Shown: positions 1 through 6,244 of the stretch, in pieces | Layout of the letters: every line of letters starts with the position of its first letter | How positions within the stretch are numbered: position 1 is the first letter of the stretch | From: CAISIP01 sp963974265 | GTDB taxonomy: Bacteria > Pseudomonadota > Gammaproteobacteria > Burkholderiales > Burkholderiaceae_C | DNA length: 27,974 nucleotides | Reading direction: 5' to 3' | NCBI GenBank assembly: GCA_963974265.1 | Contig: CAXBDR010000027.1 | Coordinates: 1 to 27,974 of the forward strand | The notes under the pieces: generated by a model | Database searches by the model: none | Told to the model about the DNA's origin: nothing | Seen by the model: only the letters and a program-made list of their open reading frames with translations | Program-made: the position numbers and the translations under genes

Positions 1-638
1 CGGTCGGCCATGGTCAGCGCTTCTTCCTGGTCGTGCGTGACCATGATGGTGGTCACGCCCAGGCGCTTGTGCAGATGGCGGATCTCCAGCCGCAGGTAGG
101 CGCGCACCCGTGCGTCCAGCGCGCTGAGCGGCTCGTCGAGCAGCAGCAGGCCCGGCGACAAGGCCAGTGCCCGCGCCAACGCCACGCGCTGCTGCATGCC
201 GCCGGAGAGTTGGGCCGGATACTTGGGACCGGAGTCGGGGAGTCCGACCAGGCGCAACAGGTCGGCCACGCGGGTGGCGATTTCGACCTTGGGCATGCGC
301 CGACTGACCAGGCCGTAACCGACGTTGTCGGCCACGGTCAGGTTCGGGAACAAGGCATACGACTGGAACACGATGCCGAAATCGCGCTGCGACGCCGGCA
401 GGTTGGAGATGTCCTTGTCGGCCTGGTAGATGCGGCCCGACGACTGGATGTCCAGTCCGGCGATGGCGCGCAGCAAGGTGGTCTTGCCACAGCCCGAGGG
501 GCCGAGGAAACAGACGAACTCTCCCGGATAGACCTGCAGCGAGATGTCTTTCAGCGCCCAGAAATTGCCGAACTGCTTGCGCAGGCGTTCGATCCGCAGA
601 TAGGGGGACTGGTCCGTGCTGGCGTCTTGTTCGTGCAT
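1..638 (-). CDS. phnT: 2-aminoethylphosphonate-type ABC transporter ATP-binding protein (3' end cut by window edge)
   Basis: This is the ATPase subunit of an ABC importer, working on the cytoplasmic face of the inner membrane. Translating the minus strand from the ATG at 638 gives 212 residues before the window ends. The order is a short N-terminal lead, Walker A GPSGCGKTT (residues 46-54), a Q-loop region (VFQSYALFP), the ABC signature LSGGMQQR, Walker B LLLLDEP, D-loop SALD and the switch histidine in THDQEEA. The C-terminal regulatory part lies outside the window. It follows the binding-protein gene after 91 bases on the same strand, so I assign the same substrate, 2-aminoethylphosphonate or a related organophosphonate. 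This specificity is inferred from the neighbour; by sequence alone it could be any spermidine/iron/phosphonate-type ATPase. There is no obvious Shine-Dalgarno sequence before the ATG. Confidence 0.85.
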   Translation of the reverse strand, partial: MHEQDASTDQSPYLRIERLRKQFGNFWALKDISLQVYPGEFVCFLGPSGCGKTTLLRAIAGLDIQSSGRIYQADKDISNLPASQRDFGIVFQSYALFPNLTVADNVGYGLVSRRMPKVEIATRVADLLRLVGLPDSGPKYPAQLSGGMQQRVALARALALSPGLLLLDEPLSALDARVRAYLRLEIRHLHKRLGVTTIMVTHDQEEALTMAD

Positions 639-660
639 GGTCACGCGCGGGCGATGGACG

Positions 661-678
661 CCCGGCACGGATGCCGGG
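661..678. repeat. Intercistronic hairpin between phnS and phnT
   Basis: CCCGGCA at 661-667 and TGCCGGG at 672-678 form a perfect 7-bp GC-rich stem with a 4-base loop. There is no T-run on either side, so it does not look like a simple intrinsic terminator. Its place between a binding-protein gene and an ATPase gene fits an mRNA-stabilising or attenuating hairpin that keeps the binding protein in excess; that role is inference. Confidence 0.4.
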
Positions 679-729
679 TGTCGATACCGCCTTGCTGATC
701 TCCGGTTGGCGGCGGTGAAGCCAGGCTGC

Positions 730-1767
730 TTATTTGGGCGCCGACTTGCCGTCGTAGCGCTTGGTCCACTCGGCCAGGATGCGGGCGCGGTCATTGCCCA
801 TCTTGGCCAGGTCGATCTTGACCATGGCTTCATCGGCGCTCGGCGGATAGTTCGGCGGGGCCGGGTTCATGCCGGGATAACCCACGATGGCGTAGTACTT
901 GCCATAAAGTTCATAGGCGCCCTTGCTGACGGCGAAGTCGGCCACCTTCTGCGCCGCGGCCAGGTTCTTCGTGCCCTTGACGATGGCTGTCGCCTCCATG
1001 TCCCAGGGTGCGCCCTCCTTGGCCAGGATGATGTCGATCGGTGCGCCGCCGGTCTTCTCCTTGGCGCCGCGCATGTCGAATCCGATGCCGATCACGCGCT
1101 CGCCCTTGGCCGCCTGCACGCAGGGCGCCGAACCGGAGTGGGTGTAGACGGCGACGTTCTGGTGCAGCTTGTCCATGAACTCCCAGCCGGCCTTCTCGCC
1201 CATGATCTGCAGCCAGGCATAGACCGCCTGGTAACCCGTGCCCGACGAGGCCGGGTTGGGCATCACGATGGAGTCCTTGTAGACCGGCTTGGTCAGGTCG
1301 GCCCAGCTCGCGGGCTTGGGCATGTTCTTCTTGCCGCCTTCGATGGTGTTGAAACACATCACCGCCAGCCAGGCGTCCATGCCGGTCCAGGTGGTCGGGT
1401 TCTTGTCGCTGCGGAACGCCGGCTTGATCTGGTCCACACCCTTGGGCGTGTAGGGCTGCAACATGCCCATGGAGTCGAACAGCGCGATGCTCGAAGCACC
1501 CAGTCCCCAGATCACGTCGGCGCGGGGGTTGTCTTTCTCGGCCAGCAGCCGGGCGGTGATGACGCCGGTGGAATCACGCACCCAGGCGATCTCGACATCG
1601 CTGTTGGCGGCCTCGAAGGCCTGCTTGTAGGCGCCCAACTGGTCGTTTTCCAGTGCCGTGTAAACCGTGAGCTTGGTCTTCTGCGCCAGCGCCGGAACGG
1701 CCATCAACGCGGAGACCGCTAGCACCGCTGTGCCTTGCAGCAGTTTGCGGACGGTGGGTTTGAACAT
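730..1767 (-). CDS. phnS: 2-aminoethylphosphonate ABC transporter periplasmic binding protein
   Basis: This is a 345-residue periplasmic solute-binding protein. The N-terminus is a clear Sec signal: basic MFKPTVRK, a hydrophobic core, and a likely cleavage site after VPALA before QKTKLTVYTAL. The fold is the Fe3+/putrescine-like type. Segments such as YTALENDQLGAYKQAFE, DVIWGLGASS, NPASSGTGYQAV and YAIVGYPGMNPAPPNYP are what I associate with the PhnS2-type 2-aminoethylphosphonate-binding family. The start is well supported by AGGAG on the minus strand (1776-1780), 8 bases before the ATG. The ATPase gene follows on the same strand, and permease genes would be expected beyond the window edge. 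The ligand assignment is family-based and not proven by the sequence. Confidence 0.82.
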   Translation of the reverse strand: MFKPTVRKLLQGTAVLAVSALMAVPALAQKTKLTVYTALENDQLGAYKQAFEAANSDVEIAWVRDSTGVITARLLAEKDNPRADVIWGLGASSIALFDSMGMLQPYTPKGVDQIKPAFRSDKNPTTWTGMDAWLAVMCFNTIEGGKKNMPKPASWADLTKPVYKDSIVMPNPASSGTGYQAVYAWLQIMGEKAGWEFMDKLHQNVAVYTHSGSAPCVQAAKGERVIGIGFDMRGAKEKTGGAPIDIILAKEGAPWDMEATAIVKGTKNLAAAQKVADFAVSKGAYELYGKYYAIVGYPGMNPAPPNYPPSADEAMVKIDLAKMGNDRARILAEWTKRYDGKSAPK

Positions 1768-1822
1768 GGTGAGAACTCCTTATTCCAGTTGGGACTTGGT
1801 CTGCCGAACGATCCGGCACGGG

Positions 1823-1862
1823 TTACACACTGTATGAACAGTCGGTGACATGACTGTTACAC
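1823..1862. promoter_or_regulatory. Candidate operator cluster upstream of phnS
   Basis: A perfect 7-bp inverted repeat, AACAGTC (1837-1843) and GACTGTT (1852-1858) with an 8-base spacer, is flanked by direct repeats TTACAC at 1823-1828 and 1857-1862. A second overlapping repeat, ACTGT-N4-ACAGT, lies at 1829-1842. It lies between the phnS start codon and the candidate -10 element, where a repressor or a transcribed-leader site would act. The cognate regulator is unknown; the LysR encoded at 2004-2966 is the nearest candidate. Confidence 0.4.
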
Positions 1863-1878
1863 GGATGCCTCCGGGCGC

Positions 1879-1907
1879 AGTGTCACGACATTCATCTGGA
1901 TTGTCAA
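1879..1907 (-). promoter_or_regulatory. Candidate sigma-70 promoter for phnS-phnT
   Basis: On the minus strand there is a perfect -35 TTGACA (plus-strand 1902-1907), a 17-base spacer, and GACACT (1879-1884) in the -10 position, matching TATAAT at only three of six positions. The strong -35 with a weak -10 would fit a regulated promoter. The predicted transcript would carry a leader of roughly 105 bases containing the inverted repeats at 1829-1858. Confidence 0.35.
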
Positions 1908-2003
1908 CAATTTACAAAAAACAGTCTACACACGAAGCGAGCCACACGCATCTGCAGACGGCAACGCCAGCATACGCGCGTCCCCGCGATCGACACGCAG
2001 GAT

Positions 2004-2966
2004 TTACCCGTAGGAATCCGCCCCCTGGCGCTGCGGGTCGATGCCGGTGTGCGCCTGCAACAAACATGCCTGGAACACCCGGGCGGCGCGCGACGGCTCC
2101 GGCGAGCGGCGCACGATGGCCAGGAACTGGCACGCGTAGCGAAACAGCTCCGGTCGCAACGCCCGCATCTGTCGCTGCCGCACAAAACCATCGGCATAGT
2201 GGTCGGGCAGGAAACCCAGGAACTGGCCCGACAGGATCAAGGTCGCGATCGCCTCCTGGTCGAATGCCGTGGCCTGGCGCGCCAGCCGCATCTGCTGCGT
2301 GATTTCCATATTGGGGGAGTGATAACCCAGGCCGGCAAACCGGTACCGTGCCAGTGCATCCCACCCCATTGTGGTGTCCCTGGCCTTGAACAAGTCATGG
2401 TCGGCACCGCAGTAGAGCAGCATGGTTTCGTCGAACAAGGCATCGTAGGCCAGGCTGTCGGAGCGGCGATGGCCGGGAATCACGCCGACCTGGAACTGGC
2501 CGTCGATGACGCCGCGCTCGATGGCATTGATCGGCGCCACATGCAGGTTCAGCGAGACATCCGGCGCCTGCGCGCAGAACAGCGCGATCGCCGCTCCGAT
2601 ACGGGCGGCGGGATTGGTCGCTGTCTTGTCGAAAACCGCCACATGGAGCTGGCCGCCGAGGCGACGGTGGATCTCGTCCACGCTGGCGCGAAAAGCCTCG
2701 GTCGACGCCAGCAGGCGCAGGGTTTCGGCGTAGATCTGCTCGCCCTCGGCGGTCAGCGAAAAGCCGCCCCGGCCGCGCCGGCACAAGGTCATGGCCAGCC
2801 GGACCTCGAGGTCCTTGACATGGCGGCTGATGGTCGAAGTCCCGATATTGAGCTCGAGTTCCGCCGCCGCCATGCCGCCGCAATCCACCACCGTCTTGAA
2901 CACCCGCAACAAGCGCAGGTCCATGTCGCCGAGCTGGCCGAGCACCGCGTGACTCTTTACTTGCAT
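2004..2966 (-). CDS. LysR-family transcriptional regulator
   Basis: This is a 320-residue LysR-type regulator. The winged helix-turn-helix covers about residues 15-75 (MDLRLLRVFKTVVDCGG, then TSTISRHVKDLE, then GFSLTAEGEQIYAE). The rest is a periplasmic-binding-like effector domain, with residues such as GQFQVGVIPGHRR and LILSGQFLGFLPDHYADGFV. The true start may be the ATG at 2924 (MDLRLL), which is the usual LysR N-terminus; neither start has a strong Shine-Dalgarno. It is divergent from the transaminase-dehydrogenase pair at 3076-6016, the classic LysR arrangement, so that operon is the most likely target. Control of the phosphonate operon downstream on the same strand is also possible. The inducer cannot be read from the sequence. 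Confidence 0.88.
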   Translation of the reverse strand: MQVKSHAVLGQLGDMDLRLLRVFKTVVDCGGMAAAELELNIGTSTISRHVKDLEVRLAMTLCRRGRGGFSLTAEGEQIYAETLRLLASTEAFRASVDEIHRRLGGQLHVAVFDKTATNPAARIGAAIALFCAQAPDVSLNLHVAPINAIERGVIDGQFQVGVIPGHRRSDSLAYDALFDETMLLYCGADHDLFKARDTTMGWDALARYRFAGLGYHSPNMEITQQMRLARQATAFDQEAIATLILSGQFLGFLPDHYADGFVRQRQMRALRPELFRYACQFLAIVRRSPEPSRAARVFQACLLQAHTGIDPQRQGADSYG

Positions 2967-2990
2967 ATTCCGGCAACTGAATGGTGATAT

Positions 2991-3004
2991 TTATTCATTC
3001 ATAA
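2991..3004. promoter_or_regulatory. Candidate LysR operator in the divergent intergenic region
   Basis: TTAT (2991-2994) and ATAA (3001-3004) form an interrupted palindrome around a 6-base centre, in an AT-rich patch of an otherwise GC-rich region. It contains the T-N11-A spacing typical of LysR boxes. It lies between the LysR gene and the aminotransferase gene. The motif is short and degenerate, so the call is tentative. Confidence 0.3.
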
Positions 3005-3075
3005 GAGTAACAGAGCCGGCCACAATTCCGCTTTCACCACTCCATGCCATCCCGGTATCTTCCGGAGCCACCGCC

Positions 3076-4428
3076 ATGAACCTGAACGACGCCCAACACC
3101 TGTCCCCCGCGCCCCGCCTCGATGCCGCCTGGCTGGAGCCCCACTGGATGCCGTACACCGGCAACCGCGACTTCAAGGCCAACCCGCGCATGATGGTCAG
3201 CGCCGAAGGTTGTTATTACACCGACGTCCATGGCCGCAAGATCTTCGATGGCCTGTCCGGCCTGTGGTGCTGCGGCCTGGGCCATGCCCGGCCGGAGATC
3301 ACCGAAGCGGTGAGCCGGCAGATCGGCAAGCTCGACTACTCGCCGGCATTCCAGTACGGCCATCCGCTGTCGTTCGAACTGGCCAACAAGATCAAGGACC
3401 TTACGCCCCAAGGCCTGGACTACGTGTTCTTCACAGGCTCCGGCTCGGAGAGCGCCGATACCTCGCTGAAGATGGCCCGTGCCTACTGGCGCGCCAAGGG
3501 CCAGGCAAGCAAGACCCGCTTCATCGGCCGCGAGAAGGGTTACCACGGCGTGAATTTCGGCGGCATCTCGGTGGGCGGCATCGTGGCCAACCGCAAGGCC
3601 TATGGGCAGGCGGTGGAAGCCGACCACATCCCGCACACCATGCTGGCGGGCAACGAGTTCACGCGGGGCATGCCGGCCACCGGTGCCGAGCTGGCGAACG
3701 ACCTGCTGCGCGTGATCAACCTGCACGACGCATCCAACATCGCCGCGGTGATCGTCGAGCCGATGTCGGGCTCGGCCGGCGTGATCATCCCGCCGGTGGG
3801 TTACCTGCAGCGCCTGCGCGAGATCTGCACCGCGCACAACATCCTGCTGATCTTCGACGAGGTCATCACCGGTTTCGGTCGTTGCGGTGCATTTACCGGT
3901 TCGGAAGCGTTCGGCGTGACGCCCGACATCCTGAACGCCGCCAAGCAGATCACCAACGGCACGCAACCGCTGGGCGCGGTTGTGGCGACGAAGGAGATCT
4001 ACGACACCTTCATGGCCGCAGGCGGCCCCGACTACATGCTCGAGTTCGTGCATGGCTACACCTACTCGGCCCATCCGGTGGCCTGCGCCGCCGGCGTGGC
4101 CGCACTCGACGTGCTGGTCAAGGAAGACATGATCGGCCGGGTCAAGGGCCTGGCCCCCTATTTCGAGCAGGCGGTGCACAGCCTCAAGGGCGTCAAGCAC
4201 GTGACCGACATCCGCAACTACGGGCTGGCCGCCGGATTCACGATCGACCCCGTACCCGGGGAGCCGGCCAAGCGCCCGTACCAGATCGCGATGAAGTGCC
4301 TGGAAAAAGGTTTCTACGTGCGTTATGGCGGCGACACCATCCAGTTGGCACCGCCGTTCCTCGTCGAGAAGTCCGAGATCGACAGCCTGATCAACGCCCT
4401 GGGCGAAGCACTGCGCGAGACCGACTGA
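3076..4428 (+). CDS. aptA: Omega-amino acid (beta-alanine):pyruvate transaminase
   Basis: This is a 450-residue class III PLP-dependent aminotransferase. It moves the amino group of beta-alanine or another omega-amino acid to pyruvate, giving malonate semialdehyde and L-alanine. Visible family marks are LSGLWCCGLGH near the start, the PLP phosphate-binding FFTGSGSESAD, the cofactor Asp261 in IFDEVITGFGR, and the Schiff-base Lys290 in NAAKQITNG. Length and motifs match beta-alanine:pyruvate transaminases (BauA/OapT type). GGAG at 3064-3067, 8 bases before the ATG, supports the start. The semialdehyde dehydrogenase gene follows after 40 bases, so the two probably form one operon under the divergent LysR. 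Other substrates accepted by this family (GABA, taurine, diamines, possibly 2-aminoethylphosphonate) cannot be excluded. Confidence 0.88.
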   Translation: MNLNDAQHLSPAPRLDAAWLEPHWMPYTGNRDFKANPRMMVSAEGCYYTDVHGRKIFDGLSGLWCCGLGHARPEITEAVSRQIGKLDYSPAFQYGHPLSFELANKIKDLTPQGLDYVFFTGSGSESADTSLKMARAYWRAKGQASKTRFIGREKGYHGVNFGGISVGGIVANRKAYGQAVEADHIPHTMLAGNEFTRGMPATGAELANDLLRVINLHDASNIAAVIVEPMSGSAGVIIPPVGYLQRLREICTAHNILLIFDEVITGFGRCGAFTGSEAFGVTPDILNAAKQITNGTQPLGAVVATKEIYDTFMAAGGPDYMLEFVHGYTYSAHPVACAAGVAALDVLVKEDMIGRVKGLAPYFEQAVHSLKGVKHVTDIRNYGLAAGFTIDPVPGEPAKRPYQIAMKCLEKGFYVRYGGDTIQLAPPFLVEKSEIDSLINALGEALRETD

Positions 4429-4468
4429 CAATCACACCCGACCCATCACATTCACGGAAACCACCACC

Positions 4469-6016
4469 ATGTACAACGACCCTTTCCTGCAGATGGCGGG
4501 CACCAGCAGCACCACGATGCCGACCATCGGCCACCTGATCGACGGCAAGCTCGTCGCCGGGGGCAGCCGCTCCCAGGACGTCTTCAACCCGGCCACCGGC
4601 AATGCGGAAAAGCGCCTGCTGCTGGCTGATGCCGCTACGCTGGAACAGGCAATTGCCTCGAGCCAGGCGGCGTATCCGGCCTGGCGTGCGACGCCGCCGC
4701 TCAAACGCGCACGGGTGATGTCCAAGCTCAAGCAACTGCTGGAGGAACATGCCGACCAGTTGTGTGCCTTGCTGACCGCCGAACACGGCAAGGTCGTCGG
4801 CGACGCGCTCGGCGAGTTGCAGCGCGGCATCGAGAACGTCGAATACGCCAGCTACGCGCCCGAGCTGCTCAAGGGCGAACACAGCAAGAACGTCGGTCCT
4901 TCCATCGACTCATGGAGCGAATTCCAGCCGCTGGGCGTGACCGCCGGCATCACGCCGTTCAATTTCCCGATCATGGTGCCGCTGTGGATGTGGCCGATGG
5001 CCGTGGTCTGCGGCAACACCTTCATCCTCAAGCCGTCCGAGCGCGACCCGTCGAGCGCGCTGATGGTGGCCCAGCTGGCGCTCGAAGCCGGCCTGCCGCC
5101 GGGCGTGCTCAACGTCGTCAACGGCGACAAGGAAGCGGTCGACGCGCTGCTGGCCGACAAACGCATCGCCGCGGTGAGTTTTGTCGGCTCCACGCCGATC
5201 GCCGAATACGTCTATGCCACCGGATGTGCCAACGGCAAGCGGGTCCAGGCCCTGGGCGGCGCCAAGAACCATGCCGTCGTGATGCCGGACGCCGACGTCG
5301 CCAACGCGGTCAGTGCCATGATGGGTGCGGCCTACGGCTCGTGCGGCGAGCGCTGCATGGCCGTGCCGCTGATCGTGGCCGTGGGGGACGAGACCGCAGA
5401 CGCGATGATCGCCGGCCTGAAGACCGAGATCGCCAAAATGAAGGTCGGCCCCGGCAAGGACGGCTCGAACGACATGGGTCCGCTGGTCACCAAGCCGCAT
5501 TTCGAGAAGGTCAAGGGATATGTCGAGCAAGGCGTCAAGGAAGGCGCCACGCTGCTGGTCGACGGCCGCGGCGTCAAGGTGCCGGCTGGCCATGAGGACG
5601 GTTATTTCCTCGGCCCCTGCCTGTTCGACAACGTCAAGCCCGGCATGTCGATCTACCAGGACGAGATCTTCGGCCCGGTGCTCGGCATCGTGCGCGTCAA
5701 GACGCTGCAGGAAGCCATGGAGCTGATCGACCAACACGAATATGGCAACGGCACCTGCATCTTCACCCGCGACGGTGAGGCCGCGCGTTATTTCAGCGAC
5801 AACATCCTGGTCGGCATGGTCGGCGTCAACGTGCCGCTGCCGGTGCCGGTGGCCTACCACTCGTTCGGCGGCTGGAAACGATCCTTGTTCGGGGATTTGC
5901 ACGCGTACGGGCCGGACGCGGTGCGCTTCTATACCAAGCGCAAGACGATCACGCAGCGCTGGCCGTCGGCGGGGGTGCGGGAGGGGGCGGTGTTCAGTTT
6001 TCCGAGCAACCGGTAA
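4469..6016 (+). CDS. mmsA: CoA-acylating methylmalonate/malonate-semialdehyde dehydrogenase
   Basis: This is a 515-residue aldehyde dehydrogenase superfamily enzyme. It oxidises malonate semialdehyde to acetyl-CoA and CO2, or methylmalonate semialdehyde to propionyl-CoA, using NAD+ and CoA. The Rossmann segment ITPFNFPIMVPLWMWP is typical, the catalytic cysteine is in GERCMAVPLIV, and the position of the usual general-base glutamate reads GGAKNHAVV. That Glu-to-Asn change marks the CoA-dependent MMSDH branch and argues against an ordinary ALDH. The first ATG is used here; the MPTIGHLIDGK start at 4517 is also plausible because the first 16 residues are not typical of the family. It would take the malonate semialdehyde made by the upstream transaminase. 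Confidence 0.9.
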   Translation: MYNDPFLQMAGTSSTTMPTIGHLIDGKLVAGGSRSQDVFNPATGNAEKRLLLADAATLEQAIASSQAAYPAWRATPPLKRARVMSKLKQLLEEHADQLCALLTAEHGKVVGDALGELQRGIENVEYASYAPELLKGEHSKNVGPSIDSWSEFQPLGVTAGITPFNFPIMVPLWMWPMAVVCGNTFILKPSERDPSSALMVAQLALEAGLPPGVLNVVNGDKEAVDALLADKRIAAVSFVGSTPIAEYVYATGCANGKRVQALGGAKNHAVVMPDADVANAVSAMMGAAYGSCGERCMAVPLIVAVGDETADAMIAGLKTEIAKMKVGPGKDGSNDMGPLVTKPHFEKVKGYVEQGVKEGATLLVDGRGVKVPAGHEDGYFLGPCLFDNVKPGMSIYQDEIFGPVLGIVRVKTLQEAMELIDQHEYGNGTCIFTRDGEAARYFSDNILVGMVGVNVPLPVPVAYHSFGGWKRSLFGDLHAYGPDAVRFYTKRKTITQRWPSAGVREGAVFSFPSNR

Positions 6017-6048
6017 GGCCATGGGCATCCGCTGGCCGGGATCCACCG

Positions 6049-6077
6049 CTTGCCCGGGGCCCTGGACCCCGGGCAGG
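6049..6077. repeat. Strong GC hairpin downstream of mmsA
   Basis: TGCCCGGGG (6051-6059) pairs perfectly with CCCCGGGCA (6067-6075) around a 7-base loop. The stem extends by a T-G and a C-G pair to about 11 bp. It lies 35 bases after the mmsA stop codon. No T-run follows, so it would be an atypical terminator or a 3'-end stabilising structure. The rest of the 228-base gap before prsT shows no other clear element. Confidence 0.4.
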
Positions 6078-6244
6078 CCAGGGCGCTCCCTCGAGAATCG
6101 GACTTGCGCGCTTGCCGCGTGAGAGATGCCCGTCCCGGCCAGGAATACCGACCATTCCCCATCACCATGGCGGGTTGCAGGCCGCTTCAGCGCAGCCTTG
6201 CGCTACGATGCAAACTTGTTCCGATCTGCGATGCCCTGCGCGCC

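Noticed and set aside
3034..4431. A 465-codon minus-strand frame opposite the transaminase, and similar long frames opposite mmsA, ald, gap, tkt and pepP
   Set aside because: These are codon-bias shadows; the plus or minus partner in each case has catalytic motifs and the shadow has none.
6050..6244. 65-residue extension upstream of prsT
   Set aside because: It covers the GC hairpin, has no signal peptide and no family similarity; the start at 6245 gives a proper signal peptide.
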